NCBI GenBank assembly: GCA_905221095.1
Contig: CAJNBV010000003.1
Location: 157,502 to 221,501 of the forward strand
DNA: 64,000 bases
Reading direction: 5' to 3'
Origin: a bacterium
Lineage (GTDB): Bacteria; Bacillota; Bacilli; Lactobacillales; Streptococcaceae
The position numbers were made by a program, and so were the translations under genes. Under the pieces are notes generated by a model that was given only the letters and a program-made list of their open reading frames with translations, did no database searches and had not been told where the DNA came from. The number at the start of each line of letters is the position of its first letter. Position 1 is the first letter of the stretch. Below are positions 18,908 through 28,395 of this stretch, one piece after another.

Positions 18908-18935
18908 ATTATATCATTTTTCAACTACTTGTCAA
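18908..18935 (-). promoter_or_regulatory. promoter of the T-box operon
   Basis: TTGACA, a 16-base spacer and TATAAT with an upstream TG lie immediately before the T-box leader. Both hexamers are perfect consensus. Confidence 0.88.
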
Positions 18936-18964
18936 GACTCTTTGAGAATTTTTTTGAAATATTC

Positions 18965-18993
18965 AAAAACTTCCCCTATAGATAAGAGGAAGC
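18965..18993 (-). terminator. terminator after ppc
   Basis: The stem CTTCCTC / GGGGAAG with a nine-base loop is followed by five T residues, 11 bases after the ppc stop codon. Confidence 0.8.
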
Positions 18994-19003
18994 TTGATAG
19001 GTA

Positions 19004-21700
19004 TCAGCCAGAATTACGCAATCCTGTTGCAATTCCGTTGATGGTTGTATGGATTAATTTCTCTTGATCGCTTGATAATTCTCCTCGACGTTGACGTTTA
19101 ATCAACTCCAACTGGATATAGTTGAGGATATTAAAGTATGGCATACGGTAATCCAAACTTGCTTTTAGATATGGATTTTCCGCCAAGAGTTCATCGTAAC
19201 CTTCGATAGCCAAGATGACTTCCTTGGTAACTTGCCATTCATTTAGAATAGTCTCATAAATCGCTTTTACTTGATCATCTTCACAAAGTTTGGCATATTC
19301 AAAAGCAATATTCATATTTGATTTCGACAAGACCATATCAACATTTGAAAGAAGTGACTGGAAGAAAGGCCAATTTTGGTACATATCTCGTAGAATAGCG
19401 ATATTTTCTGGATTCTTATCGATAAATTCTTTGAAGCTTGAACCAACTCCATACCAGCCAGGGAACATAACACGACTTTGCGACCATGAGAATACCCAAG
19501 GGATAGCGCGTAAACCACCGATTTCAGTAATGGTCTTACGAGCGGCTGGGCGAGAACCGATATTAAAGCTTGAAATAGCCTTGATTGGACTTGACTCAAA
19601 GAAATAATCATAGAAATGGTCATTACCAAAGACCAAATCACGGTAGATATCATAACTACGGTCCACTACCTGATCCATAATAGCTTCATAACGATTGGAT
19701 GTATTGGTATCGCTCTTCTTCTGCGTAATCATACGGTTAATGGCTGCAGATACTAGCATTTCAAGGTTGTAGTAGGCAGCATCTTTATTCCCGTACTTAT
19801 TGCCAATTACTTCACCCTGCTCCGTCAAACGAATACGATCCTTGATAGACTTGAGCGGTTGAGATGTGATAGCTTCATAAGTTGGTCCACCACCACGACC
19901 GACAGTTCCACCACGGCCATGGAAGAAGGTAACCTTAACACCAAATTCATCTCCAATGGCAGTCAATTGTTGTTGAGCCTTGTAGAGGGTCCAACATGAT
20001 GAAAGGTAACCACCATCTTTATTACTATCAGAGTAGCCAAGCATGATTTCTTGGTAGTTATTACGCGAAGCAATCCATTTCTTAGCAAGAGGAAGAGAGA
20101 GGTACTCTCTCATAGTTTCTTCTGAGTGGTCCAAGTCCTCAATTGTTTCAAAGAGAGGAACAATTTGGACACGGGATCTTTCTTTATCAACTAGCCCTAC
20201 TTCTTTTAGCAAGATAGCCAATTCCAGCATGTCTGATACGCTGGTTGCATGTGAAATGATAGTCTGACGAATGACATCATCACCCAACTTATCTTTCAAA
20301 TTACGAGCAGCCTTAAAGATAGCCAATTCTTTTTCAAGTAACTCTGATTTTTCAACATGAGTAGCAGAAAGAATACGTGGATCTTCTTCTAATTCTTTCA
20401 AGAGAAGCTGGCATTTTTCTTCTTCACTGAGTTCACTATAACGAGAATGAATTCCTGCTGATTTCAAAAGTTCTGCTACACAGGCCTCATGAACACTTGA
20501 ATCTTGACGCATATCAATAGATGCCAAATAGAAACCAAAAATTTCAACTGCCTGAATCAATTCAACAAAATCACCAGAAATTAGTGCTTCACCCTTGTTT
20601 TCCAAAAGGGAATCACGGATGGTAATTAAATCCTTATAAAAATCATTGGCTGTTTCATATCGAGCCCCAACTTCCTTATCCTCAATCAGATAGGCTTTTG
20701 TTGCTTGGATTTTTGATTGAATATCAAACAAGGCACGACGATACAGCTCTTTTTCACGATAAATCGAGTTATCCTTGGATTGACGAGCCATTTCTCTGAC
20801 TTGCTTGCTGACATTAACAATACTGGTTGAGAGGGAGAATTCACGATAAAGTTGGTAAATCTTTTCATCATAGTAGTTCATGATGACTTCACACTGGGTC
20901 ATGGCAGATTGTTTCAAGGTATCTGCTGTAACAAAGGGATTCCCATCACGGTCTCCACCAATCCACATTCCCATGGTAATTGGTTTAGGATGTTTCAACT
21001 CTAAGCCATGTTTTTTAGCCAGGCGCTTGTACTCAGCAGTCAAATGAGGAACAGCTTTCAGGAATGAACTATTGTAGTATTCCATAACATTCGTGATTTC
21101 ATTGGTTACTTTCAATTTCTTTTCACGAATCATATCTGTTTGCATGATAATCTCAATGTAACGGCGGAGATCATTATGCCATTTTTCCTTATTAATCAAG
21201 CCTAATTTCACATCACGGTACTTACGCAAGAGGGTATGGATATGGTTAGTCAAATCCAACATACTCTTACGTTGCACTTGTGTTGGATGGGCAGTCAAAA
21301 CAGGGACAACATTCAAATGTTCTAGAATTTCAACTGCATTCTCTTTTTCTGCAACCATTTTGATAGTTGCTGATAATTTTCCAAGATAATCTTGATCGAT
21401 ATTATTTTGGTGGTTGATTTCATAAGCCAAATCCACGTCTTCTGAGATATTAATCAAAAGGGGCAAGATAGAAAAATAGCGTGAAATATAAGCCATTTCA
21501 TCATTTGTCAGACTAGTAACCAATTGGTTCAAGCCTTGATAATCTTCTTGAGTTGATAATTCTTTCAACTCCATAATTTTTTCAAAAGTCTCTGGGGCAA
21601 GCATATTTTTAGTGATATCTTCTAACAATTCTGTTAAAATCAATACTTCTTCTTGCACGACAGCTTTATTACTATAGTTTTCTAATTTTTGAAGAGACAT
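19004..21700 (-). CDS. ppc: phosphoenolpyruvate carboxylase
   Basis: This enzyme fixes bicarbonate onto phosphoenolpyruvate to give oxaloacetate, which replenishes aspartate-family precursors. The 898-residue product has normal length. It shows the catalytic His region [13 protein letters not shown] (about 134-146), [10 protein letters not shown] (about 248-257), the glycine-rich [14 protein letters not shown] loop and the C-terminal allosteric end [13 protein letters not shown]. It ends in a terminator just before the T-box operon. Confidence 0.97.
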   Translation of the reverse strand: MSLQKLENYSNKAVVQEEVLILTELLEDITKNMLAPETFEKIMELKELSTQEDYQGLNQLVTSLTNDEMAYISRYFSILPLLINISEDVDLAYEINHQNNIDQDYLGKLSATIKMVAEKENAVEILEHLNVVPVLTAHPTQVQRKSMLDLTNHIHTLLRKYRDVKLGLINKEKWHNDLRRYIEIIMQTDMIREKKLKVTNEITNVMEYYNSSFLKAVPHLTAEYKRLAKKHGLELKHPKPITMGMWIGGDRDGNPFVTADTLKQSAMTQCEVIMNYYDEKIYQLYREFSLSTSIVNVSKQVREMARQSKDNSIYREKELYRRALFDIQSKIQATKAYLIEDKEVGARYETANDFYKDLITIRDSLLENKGEALISGDFVELIQAVEIFGFYLASIDMRQDSSVHEACVAELLKSAGIHSRYSELSEEEKCQLLLKELEEDPRILSATHVEKSELLEKELAIFKAARNLKDKLGDDVIRQTIISHATSVSDMLELAILLKEVGLVDKERSRVQIVPLFETIEDLDHSEETMREYLSLPLAKKWIASRNNYQEIMLGYSDSNKDGGYLSSCWTLYKAQQQLTAIGDEFGVKVTFFHGRGGTVGRGGGPTYEAITSQPLKSIKDRIRLTEQGEVIGNKYGNKDAAYYNLEMLVSAAINRMITQKKSDTNTSNRYEAIMDQVVDRSYDIYRDLVFGNDHFYDYFFESSPIKAISSFNIGSRPAARKTITEIGGLRAIPWVFSWSQSRVMFPGWYGVGSSFKEFIDKNPENIAILRDMYQNWPFFQSLLSNVDMVLSKSNMNIAFEYAKLCEDDQVKAIYETILNEWQVTKEVILAIEGYDELLAENPYLKASLDYRMPYFNILNYIQLELIKRQRRGELSSDQEKLIHTTINGIATGLRNSG

Positions 21701-21724
21701 AGGTAATCCTTTCCACTCTCAGCT

Positions 21725-22948
21725 CTACATATAGTTTGATGAGTGAGCTTCTAACTCCTCATACAATTGGGCACGTTTTTCACTTGCATCAATATTTAAG
21801 ACAAAGGCGATGGCTACAGACAAGACCAGAAGACTATTTCCTCCTTGCGATAAGAAGGGGAAGGTTACTCCTGTAGAAGGAATAATACCAGAAATTCCAC
21901 CGATATTGACAAACACCTGGATCAACATCATACCCCCAACCCCAATCGCCATCATGGAATTAAAGGGATTCTTAGCACGAATTCCTACTAGGATGATTCG
22001 TAAAATAAGGAAAAAGACAAGGGCTAAAATCAAGCTAGCTCCTACAAATCCAAATTCTTCGATGACAATTGAAAATACAAAATCTGTATGGGCCTCTGGT
22101 AAATAGCCACGTTTTTCAATTGAATTTCCTAAACCTAGACCAAACCAACCACCATTCACCATAGCAAAGTAGGAATTTGCGAGTTGGTGGCCTGCTCCTG
22201 CCAAATCGGCAAAGGGATTAAAGTAGGCACTGAAACGCTTGGCCACATAACCAAATACTGGAATTTTTGAAAATTTATCAACCCCTATAAAAGAAATCAG
22301 TGATAAGGATAGGGCAGAAACTCCCACCAAAATTCCCAAAAAGGAAATAAACCATCTATAAGCGATACCACTAATCGTATACATAATCAAGGCAACCAAA
22401 GCTAAAATAGAAGCATTCCCCAAATCTGGGAAAATAGCAAGGCTCCCAATCAGTACAAATAGAACAAAGCGCCAGTCATTAAACGCACGAGGAAGCCACT
22501 GATTCTGTGTCAACACTTGAAAATCATAAATAGCTATATCCTCTTGTTGTTTGGAAAATTTATTTGCTAGATACCAAATAATAATAATTTTCAAATATTC
22601 AGCTGGCTGAATGGTCAAAGGTCCTACAGAAATCCAGCCATAGGCTCCATTGACAGGAATACCAATCAAACGAGCCAAAGCTAAGAGAATCAGCTCAACA
22701 AACATAACAATAAATAAAAGACGTTCATTTCTTAAAAAATTCAGTCTCAACTTATATATCAAGGCAATCAGTATCAAACTAAATATCCAAAATAGTCCCT
22801 GACTTCGGACCAATTGCAGTGCACTTTGGCCTTCTTGAATTAAAATAGCACTGGTTGTCGAATAAACCACAATCAAGCCCAAAATAGATAAAAGTAAGTA
22901 AGGAACTAGAATAGAATAATTTAATAGGTGCCTTTTACTAATCTTCAT
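21725..22948 (-). CDS. ftsW: septal peptidoglycan glycosyltransferase FtsW
   Basis: FtsW is the SEDS-family transglycosylase that polymerises septal peptidoglycan with its class b PBP. The 407-residue protein has about ten membrane segments. It shows LDLGN-type PDLGNASILALVA (about 172-184), the GAGHQLANSYFAMVNGGWFGLGLGNS loop region that holds catalytic residues, and the PSTGVTFPFLSQGGNS signature (about 356-371). It lies 24 bases after ppc in the other direction of reading, so ftsW and ppc are probably co-transcribed. Confidence 0.93.
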   Translation of the reverse strand: MKISKRHLLNYSILVPYLLLSILGLIVVYSTTSAILIQEGQSALQLVRSQGLFWIFSLILIALIYKLRLNFLRNERLLFIVMFVELILLALARLIGIPVNGAYGWISVGPLTIQPAEYLKIIIIWYLANKFSKQQEDIAIYDFQVLTQNQWLPRAFNDWRFVLFVLIGSLAIFPDLGNASILALVALIMYTISGIAYRWFISFLGILVGVSALSLSLISFIGVDKFSKIPVFGYVAKRFSAYFNPFADLAGAGHQLANSYFAMVNGGWFGLGLGNSIEKRGYLPEAHTDFVFSIVIEEFGFVGASLILALVFFLILRIILVGIRAKNPFNSMMAIGVGGMMLIQVFVNIGGISGIIPSTGVTFPFLSQGGNSLLVLSVAIAFVLNIDASEKRAQLYEELEAHSSNYM

Positions 22949-23018
22949 AGTATCACCAATCTAATGAGAACAACACAATTGTTTCCCAAATTCCGTTTGT
23001 TTTCTAGTTTTGATTGCT

Positions 23019-23027
23019 ATTATACCA
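23019..23027 (-). promoter_or_regulatory. extended -10 promoter of ftsW
   Basis: The minus strand reads TGGTATAAT about 70 bases upstream of the ftsW start. Confidence 0.65.
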
Positions 23028-23081
23028 TTTTTTCCGAAAGAAAAAAACTCTTATCCATCAGATAGACCATTTTTGTCATAA

Positions 23082-23105
23082 GAAAAAGAGCACTTGGCCC
23101 TTTTC
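23082..23105 (-). terminator. terminator after prsA
   Basis: AAAAGGGC-CAAGT-GCTCTTTT on the minus strand is followed by TTC and T-rich sequence shortly after the prsA stop. It is AT-rich and modest. Confidence 0.6.
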
Positions 23106-23109
23106 TGTT

Positions 23110-24048
23110 TTATTCTTTTGAAGAACTGCTTGAGCTTGAATCTCCGCCACCAATATATTGGGTAAAGATATTTTGGAAAGCTTGGTCTTTAACCTTAATA
23201 TTGGCTGCTTGCAATTCTTTTCCGATGATACTTTGAACAAATGTTGAATCATTTTGTTTTTGAGTCAAGATAACAGTTTTTAATTTTTCTTTGTAGTCAT
23301 CAATATTAGATGATTTTTCTGTTTTCTTAGTAAGTTTTACAATGTAATATTGGCTGCTGTAGGCTTGTGTACCAGCGGCTGTAATCACATCAGAAACGCC
23401 GTTTACATCTAGAGCAAATGCCGCTTTCTTAACTTGTTCTGGCACTTCTGTTGAAGCTGAATCAAAGGTGATTTCTCCACCGTTCGCTTTGGTTTTCTCA
23501 TCAGTTGAGTTATCTTTAGCTAATTGAGCAAAGTCTGCATCACTAGCTTTTGCTTTTTCAAGAATTTCTTTGGCTTTGTCTTCATTGTCCAAACGAATGA
23601 TTTGAGCCGTCACATCTGGAGTGTATTCATCAAAGGCTTTCTTATAGGCATCATCTGTCAATTCAGCTTCTGCTGCTTTCTTAACTGCCAACTCAACTAA
23701 TTTACTTGTACGAATTTGAGCTTTACGTGTTTCAAGCGTCATTCCTGCTTGTGACAAGACACGTTGGTAGTTTTCACCATATTGTTTTTCTTCTTCAGCA
23801 ATAGTGTCGTTGACTTCTTTGTCATCTACTTCTGAACCGTATTGTTTCTCAAATACTTTTTGGATGGTCAAGTTCAACAACACTTGTTGGGCTGAAGGGT
23901 TGCTTTTCACTTGCTCATAAAATTGATGTTCTGTGATGACATCCCCCTTCATGCTGATAAGATCTGCTCCTTCTGAACCTTTCGAACAAGCTGCTAATGT
24001 TGCTACTGATAATAGTGTAATGGCACCTGCCAATAGTTTTTTCTTCAT
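23110..24048 (-). CDS. prsA: foldase lipoprotein PrsA (PpmA)
   Basis: This surface peptidyl-prolyl isomerase lipoprotein helps secreted proteins fold. In pneumococci it is the PpmA antigen. The 312-residue protein has a signal peptide ending in the lipobox LAAC with Cys21. The parvulin-type PPIase domain spans about 145-245 (QIIRLDNEDKAKEILEKAK through YYIVKL), flanked by helical chaperone segments. A serine-rich tail (GGGDSSSSSSSKE) ends the protein. AAGGAG precedes the ATG. Confidence 0.94.
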   Translation of the reverse strand: MKKKLLAGAITLLSVATLAACSKGSEGADLISMKGDVITEHQFYEQVKSNPSAQQVLLNLTIQKVFEKQYGSEVDDKEVNDTIAEEEKQYGENYQRVLSQAGMTLETRKAQIRTSKLVELAVKKAAEAELTDDAYKKAFDEYTPDVTAQIIRLDNEDKAKEILEKAKASDADFAQLAKDNSTDEKTKANGGEITFDSASTEVPEQVKKAAFALDVNGVSDVITAAGTQAYSSQYYIVKLTKKTEKSSNIDDYKEKLKTVILTQKQNDSTFVQSIIGKELQAANIKVKDQAFQNIFTQYIGGGDSSSSSSSKE

Positions 24049-24114
24049 GTCTACTCCTTTGAGATAAGTGTTACCCTATCTATTTTACTATATTTTCTTA
24101 AATTTTTCTGAAAA

Positions 24115-24828
24115 TCATTTGCTGTCAGGCAATTGAACATCTGCTACATTTTTACGAAGCATGAGAATTCCATCCCCCAGAGGTACTAATGTTGCGGTGA
24201 GTCCTGGATTGTCTAAGGTTGCGTCAAATAGTCTTTGAAGGCCTCGATAAATGGTTCGCTGACCTCGACGAACTTCCATAATGTCCTTGGCAACATCACC
24301 ACCTTGGAAGATATCATCCAAGATAACCACACCACCAACTTCCAAATGTTTGAGAATTTCTGGCAGAAAGACGATGTATTTAGACTTAGCAGAATCCATA
24401 AAGACGAAATCATAGGACTCTGTCAGGGTTGATAAGACATCTACCGCATCTCCCTCTAGGAGTGTTATTTGCTTGCGACTGTCAAACTGAGCAAAATTTT
24501 CCTTGGCAAATCCAATCATTTCTGGATTGCGGTCAATAGTTGTAATCTTAGCATCTGGCGCATGTTCCGCCATTAAAAGAGCTGAAAAACCGATAGCCGT
24601 CCCAATTTCCAGAATGTTTTTAGGTTGTATGGTTTCCATGAGAAAGCGGAAGAAAGAAACCGTTTCATGAGGAATGATGGGAATATTTTCCTTACGGGCA
24701 AAGTCTTCCAATTCTTTCAAAGAACCTGTGACTTGCTTTTGACGCTGACGCATCAAGTCTACAATTTCTTCTTTGACGACAGGACGACGCATGTTATGGT
24801 TGGCATTTTTACTATACGATTCAACCAT
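24115..24828 (-). CDS. SAM-dependent O-methyltransferase
   Basis: This 237-residue protein belongs to the catechol O-methyltransferase-like family (Methyltransf_3). It has the SAM motif ILEIGTAIGFSALLMAEHAP (about 63-82), an acidic DRNPEM turn and the metal-site VILDDIFQGG region. I start it at MVESYSKN because this ATG follows the pepF stop by one base, and upstream residues would overlap pepF by 41 bases. The substrate is unknown. It probably shares the coiA-pepF transcript. Confidence 0.88.
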   Translation of the reverse strand: MVESYSKNANHNMRRPVVKEEIVDLMRQRQKQVTGSLKELEDFARKENIPIIPHETVSFFRFLMETIQPKNILEIGTAIGFSALLMAEHAPDAKITTIDRNPEMIGFAKENFAQFDSRKQITLLEGDAVDVLSTLTESYDFVFMDSAKSKYIVFLPEILKHLEVGGVVILDDIFQGGDVAKDIMEVRRGQRTIYRGLQRLFDATLDNPGLTATLVPLGDGILMLRKNVADVQLPDSK

Positions 24829-24829
24829 C

Positions 24830-26632
24830 TTATGCCAATCCCAATTTTTCAACAAGGGCTTCAAACTCATTTAAACGGCGTTCAAAGACTGCAAAGGCAT
24901 CGTTGAGGTAGTCTTCCTTCTCCATATCAACACCAGCTTTTCTCATGACATTGAGTGGATAGTCAGACTTACCTGCCTTGAGGTAGTCGATATAGCGGTC
25001 ACGGTCTTCTTGACTACCATGGACAATTTTTTCAGCCAAGGCTGAGGCTGCTGCAAAACCTGTTGAATATTGGTATACATAGTAGTTATAGTAGAAGTGT
25101 GGAATGCGTGCCCATTCGTATTGGATTTCAGGATTGTCTTCCTTGCTCAATCCATAATACTCTTGGTTCAAGTCTGCGTAGAGTTTATTTAAGAAATCGC
25201 TGGTCAAGACTTCCCCATTTTGATCCGCTTGGTGGATAGCGTGTTCAAACTCAGCAAATTGAGTTTGGCGGAAGACTGTTCCACGGAAACCGTCTAGGAA
25301 GTTATTGAGAATAGCAAAGCGTGTTGCATCGTCTTCCACTTCTTCCAACAATTTCTCCGTCAAGATATTCTCATTGGTAGTTGAGGCAATCTCAGCCAAG
25401 AAGATAGAATAATCTCCGTAAACATAAGGCTGCGTTTCACGAGTATAGCTAGAATGCATACTGTGGCCTGTCTCATGGACAAGGGTAAAGAGATTGTCTA
25501 GATTGTCCTGCCAGTTAAGGAGCATAAAGGCATTGGTATCGTAAGAACCGCCAGAGTAGGCACCTGAACGCTTGCCTTGATTTTCGTAAACATCAATCCA
25601 ACGCTCGCTGAAGGCACGTTTAACACGGCTCAAGTAATCTTCACCCAAGACTGCCAAGGCCTCTTCTGCCTTTTTCAAGGCTTCTTGGTAGGTAAAACTG
25701 TATTCAACAGACGAAAGCGGTGTGTAGACATCGTACATCTTGAGGTCTGAAATTCCCAAGATTTTTGAACGAAGCTCAAGGTAACGATGTAAGAGTGGCA
25801 AGTGCTTGCGAACTGCTTCTACCAAATTATCATAAACACTCTCTGGAACAAAATTCGCTGCTAGGGCTGCATGACGAGCACTCTTGTAGTTGCGAACTTT
25901 GGCACGGTAGTTTTGCACCTTAACATTGGTTTGCAAGGTTTTAGCATAGGTATGTTGGAATTGTTCGTAAGTCGCATAAAGGGCTTGATATGCACCACGG
26001 CGAACCTCACGATTTTTAGACTCCATCAAACGTGTATATGTCCCATGAGAGAGCTGAACTTCCTTACCATCATCGTCAAGAACATAAGGGAAAACAATAT
26101 CCGCATTATCCAAGATAGCGAAGGTTTCACTTGCCGAACCAAAGATTTCTCCAGCGCCAGCCAATAATTCTTCTTCACGTTGTGAAAGAACGTGATCCTT
26201 GCCTTGCAAAAGCTTGTCAAAATAGTGTTGATAAACCTGCAATTTTGGTTGAGCCTCTAAAAAGTCAGCATACTGCTTTTCACTAATTTCCATAAATTCA
26301 GGTTCATAGAATGAAAAAGCTTGGTCTAGCTGGCTGTAGAGTGTCATGGCCTTAGCATAGTACTCTTGGTACTTGGCTTCACGTGTGTCCTGGTCATTCT
26401 TCATATGTGCATAAACGTAAAGCTTCTCCATTTGGCGTTCCATCTCAAGAGAAAATTCAGTGATTTCTAATAGGCTATCCGCACTATCCAAGAGATGACC
26501 TTCATACTGGGCTACTGTCTCCAATTGTTCTGTTAAATCTTTTAAGACTTCTTCCCAAGCCTGGTCAGTTGGGTAAATCGTTGATAGATCCCATGTATCT
26601 TTTTCATTTATTTCATGTCTTTGTAATACCAT
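24830..26632 (-). CDS. pepF: oligoendopeptidase F
   Basis: This cytosolic M3-family zinc peptidase cleaves short peptides. The 600-residue product has the zinc motif HETGH (in [14 protein letters not shown], about 384-397) and the downstream Glu ligand region [16 protein letters not shown] lies ahead of the ATG. The gene lies 18 bases after coiA, so it may be induced in competence by read-through from the coiA cin-box. It is 1 base from the methyltransferase gene. Confidence 0.95.
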   Translation of the reverse strand: MVLQRHEINEKDTWDLSTIYPTDQAWEEVLKDLTEQLETVAQYEGHLLDSADSLLEITEFSLEMERQMEKLYVYAHMKNDQDTREAKYQEYYAKAMTLYSQLDQAFSFYEPEFMEISEKQYADFLEAQPKLQVYQHYFDKLLQGKDHVLSQREEELLAGAGEIFGSASETFAILDNADIVFPYVLDDDGKEVQLSHGTYTRLMESKNREVRRGAYQALYATYEQFQHTYAKTLQTNVKVQNYRAKVRNYKSARHAALAANFVPESVYDNLVEAVRKHLPLLHRYLELRSKILGISDLKMYDVYTPLSSVEYSFTYQEALKKAEEALAVLGEDYLSRVKRAFSERWIDVYENQGKRSGAYSGGSYDTNAFMLLNWQDNLDNLFTLVHETGHSMHSSYTRETQPYVYGDYSIFLAEIASTTNENILTEKLLEEVEDDATRFAILNNFLDGFRGTVFRQTQFAEFEHAIHQADQNGEVLTSDFLNKLYADLNQEYYGLSKEDNPEIQYEWARIPHFYYNYYVYQYSTGFAAASALAEKIVHGSQEDRDRYIDYLKAGKSDYPLNVMRKAGVDMEKEDYLNDAFAVFERRLNEFEALVEKLGLA

Positions 26633-26650
26633 TAGATTCCTCCATCCTTT

Positions 26651-27604
26651 CTATTCTACCATATTTTTCAAGAAATATTGCTGATAAAAGGCTGGTGGAT
26701 AAAGCTTTTGCCAATCATTTTGAGGATTTTCTTGGTAATAGGTGTAAAAGTGCTGATAATAGCTGGTCAAATCTTGCTCAATCTGGAAAAATTTGCCTAC
26801 TATTGGCCGAATTTGTGGATACCATTCTTTTAGTCCATAAGTCAGGAGATTTTCTCCCTTTTGATAGGCTTCTGCTTGTTCTTTCATCCAAAAGGGATTT
26901 TGATAATAAAGCTGTTGCCGAATATAGCGACAAATGTCCTTGTCCTGAGAAACTGTAAAATGAGAGATTTTTTGTTTCTTATAGGGAAGACGCAATATTT
27001 CCAGTAAACCAGCTTGACCATAGGGAAATTCCTTAATCTGATAATGGAGTTTACCTCGAAGATCTTGGTGAATCAGGTATTTGAGTCTCAAAACTTGTTT
27101 TTCCTTGTCTAATTCCCAAATATAAAACCCCATGTTGTGACTGAAATAGAGAAAACCTTGTTGCAGACGGGTTAAGCGGTCTTTGATCCACAGTTTTCTA
27201 CCCAGCAACCACAGTACTTGGTAACCCTGACTACGATAGCCCTCACTACGATCTTTAAGAACTTCTTGAGGTAAGGGACTACACTGAACTTCTAGAGCTA
27301 GATTGCCATTTACAAACACATCCGCAATCTGTTTAAGCTCTGGAAGAGGGTATTCTAATTGTACATCTGCCTCTGTTTTCAACCAGTGATAGAGGACTTC
27401 CTTATTTGCCAAGTGTTCTGGACTTTCATTTTCAAATGAAAAATCACAGTCTTTTAAAGATTTATGGGCAAAATGCGTCCGTACACTTGGTCCTTGACGC
27501 AAACGGAGCTGACCTCCACAAGCTGGGCAGGTGTAGTTTTGCTTCTCAAGCTTATCCTCTAGCACATTTACCAATTCTCCCCTAGCATCTTTCGCAACAA
27601 ACAT
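26651..27604 (-). CDS. coiA: competence protein CoiA
   Basis: CoiA is a late competence protein needed for recombination of taken-up DNA in streptococci. The 317-residue product has an N-terminal zinc-like CPACGGQL segment (about 26-33) and HFAHKS. A restriction-endonuclease-like core follows, seen in QLEYPLPELKQIADVF and ALEVQCSPL, whose Glu and Gln are typical of PD-(D/E)XK folds. GGAGGG precedes the ATG. A perfect cin-box lies 22 bases upstream of the start. Confidence 0.96.
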   Translation of the reverse strand: MFVAKDARGELVNVLEDKLEKQNYTCPACGGQLRLRQGPSVRTHFAHKSLKDCDFSFENESPEHLANKEVLYHWLKTEADVQLEYPLPELKQIADVFVNGNLALEVQCSPLPQEVLKDRSEGYRSQGYQVLWLLGRKLWIKDRLTRLQQGFLYFSHNMGFYIWELDKEKQVLRLKYLIHQDLRGKLHYQIKEFPYGQAGLLEILRLPYKKQKISHFTVSQDKDICRYIRQQLYYQNPFWMKEQAEAYQKGENLLTYGLKEWYPQIRPIVGKFFQIEQDLTSYYQHFYTYYQENPQNDWQKLYPPAFYQQYFLKNMVE

Positions 27605-27625
27605 GATTTCCCTCCTTTTCTATAT

Positions 27626-27633
27626 TATTCGTA
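27626..27633 (-). promoter_or_regulatory. coiA: cin-box (SigX/ComX promoter) of coiA
   Basis: The minus strand reads TACGAATA, the competence sigma factor recognition element, 22 bases before the coiA ATG. It is preceded by a T tract. The same octamer occurs before hicA and comEA. Confidence 0.92.
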
Positions 27634-27667
27634 AAAAAGAAAAAAGATCAGGAAAATTCCTAATCTT
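27634..27667 (-). terminator. terminator after hicB (repeat copy)
   Basis: AAGATTAGGAA-TT-TTCCTGATCTT on the minus strand is followed by TTTTTCTTTTT. It lies 15 bases after the hicB stop and its T tract touches the coiA cin-box. Confidence 0.88.
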
Positions 27668-27682
27668 CATCACTCTATAATT

Positions 27683-28060
27683 TTAGAGTTGCAAGCGACT
27701 TTCAAGAGCTTGTGTCAACACTTCAGAATAGTTCACTTTCTCACGATCTGCAAGTCTGACTAGCCACTCTGGAACCGTAACATTTTTTCGAATCGCCTTA
27801 TTATTCTTTACGAAAGGCAAGGGATTAACCTGAATTAAAGTCACAAATCCATCAGGAGCTTTCAACTTAGAAATGTCACTAGGAGTAGGCAGAGCCAGTC
27901 CTTCATCAATATAAGAAGCTAAAACACTCTCAAGCATTTCCCGAGCATTTTTCATTGCAAGTTCAATCGTTGCTCCCTCTGTCCCACCTCCAAATTCAGG
28001 AAATTCAACCCAGTATCCAGTGCCTTCTCTATGAAAAATAGCAGGATAAGATTTTAGCAT
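27683..28060 (-). CDS. hicB: HicB-family antitoxin
   Basis: This 125-residue antitoxin has two parts. The N-terminal HicB fold (YPAIFHREGTGYWVEFPEFGG, about residues 4-24, and the following helix with A-E-rich pattern) is a degenerate RNase H-like domain. The C-terminal ribbon-helix-helix (KNVTVPEWLVRLADREKVN to the end) binds DNA. I start it at MLKSYPAIF with GGAGG six bases upstream. It lies 27 bases after hicA and should neutralise HicA and autoregulate the operon. Confidence 0.92.
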   Translation of the reverse strand: MLKSYPAIFHREGTGYWVEFPEFGGGTEGATIELAMKNAREMLESVLASYIDEGLALPTPSDISKLKAPDGFVTLIQVNPLPFVKNNKAIRKNVTVPEWLVRLADREKVNYSEVLTQALESRLQL

Positions 28061-28087
28061 AATACACCTCCACAATTTCTAAATCAA

Positions 28088-28276
28088 CTACAATCCCAAA
28101 TCTCTTACTATTTTTCTCTCTAAACCTTTTCCTAATTCCTCATTACCGTGAACTGGAATAGTGACAAGATAGGGAACTCCTTCTTTCTTAAAATGATGAT
28201 GACTTCCTCTCTTACGAACTTCAATCCATCCATTTGCAAGAGCTAATTTTACCATTTCCTTACCTGTGATTGGCAT
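28088..28276 (-). CDS. hicA: HicA-family mRNA interferase toxin
   Basis: This 62-residue protein has the double-stranded RNA-binding-like HicA fold. The N-terminal GKEMVKLALANGWIEVR helix-strand is followed by the catalytic-His motif GSHHHFKK (about 24-31) and the C-terminal KGLERKIVRDLGL helix. HicA toxins cleave mRNA without ribosomes. All expected residues are present, so the toxin looks intact. AAGGTGA lies 7 bases upstream of the ATG. It is the first gene of the hicAB pair, in the usual order. Confidence 0.93.
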   Translation of the reverse strand: MPITGKEMVKLALANGWIEVRKRGSHHHFKKEGVPYLVTIPVHGNEELGKGLERKIVRDLGL

Positions 28277-28299
28277 TTATGGTCACCTTTCTAGCTAAA

Positions 28300-28328
28300 A
28301 TTATACTTATAATGCGTATTTTTGTCAA
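28300..28328 (-). promoter_or_regulatory. consensus sigma-A promoter of hicAB with overlapping palindrome
   Basis: The minus strand has TTGACA, a 17-base spacer and TATAAT, both hexamers perfect, 24 bases before hicA. The -10 lies inside the inverted repeat ATTATA-CT-TATAAT (28300-28313), a plausible HicB operator. Confidence 0.88.
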
Positions 28329-28343
28329 TTCTTCTATCTTATC

Positions 28344-28351
28344 TATTCGTA
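28344..28351 (-). promoter_or_regulatory. second cin-box, upstream of hicA
   Basis: TACGAATA on the minus strand lies 16 bases upstream of the hicA -35 and about 68 bases upstream of the hicA start. Its T-rich upstream flank is the same as at coiA. It would let SigX drive hicAB during competence. Confidence 0.82.
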
Positions 28352-28386
28352 AAAAAAGAAAAAAGATCAGGAAAATTCCTAATCTT
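28352..28386 (-). terminator. terminator after tehB (repeat copy)
   Basis: The same AAGATTAGGAA / TTCCTGATCTT hairpin and T tract as after hicB lies 10 bases after the tehB stop. Confidence 0.88.
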
Positions 28387-28395
28387 CATGTGTGT

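Larger units (their letters stand above)
27626..27670 (-). repeat. direct repeat flanking hicAB, coiA-side copy
   Basis: This 45-base segment matches 28344-28389 except for one A in a run. It contains a terminator and a cin-box. The pair brackets the hicAB module exactly, as expected if the module entered together with a duplication of this segment. Confidence 0.93.
28344..28389 (-). repeat. direct repeat flanking hicAB, tehB-side copy
   Basis: This 46-base partner of 27626-27670 directly follows the tehB stop. The tehB side is likely the original position of the terminator, and the coiA side the original position of the cin-box. Confidence 0.93.
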
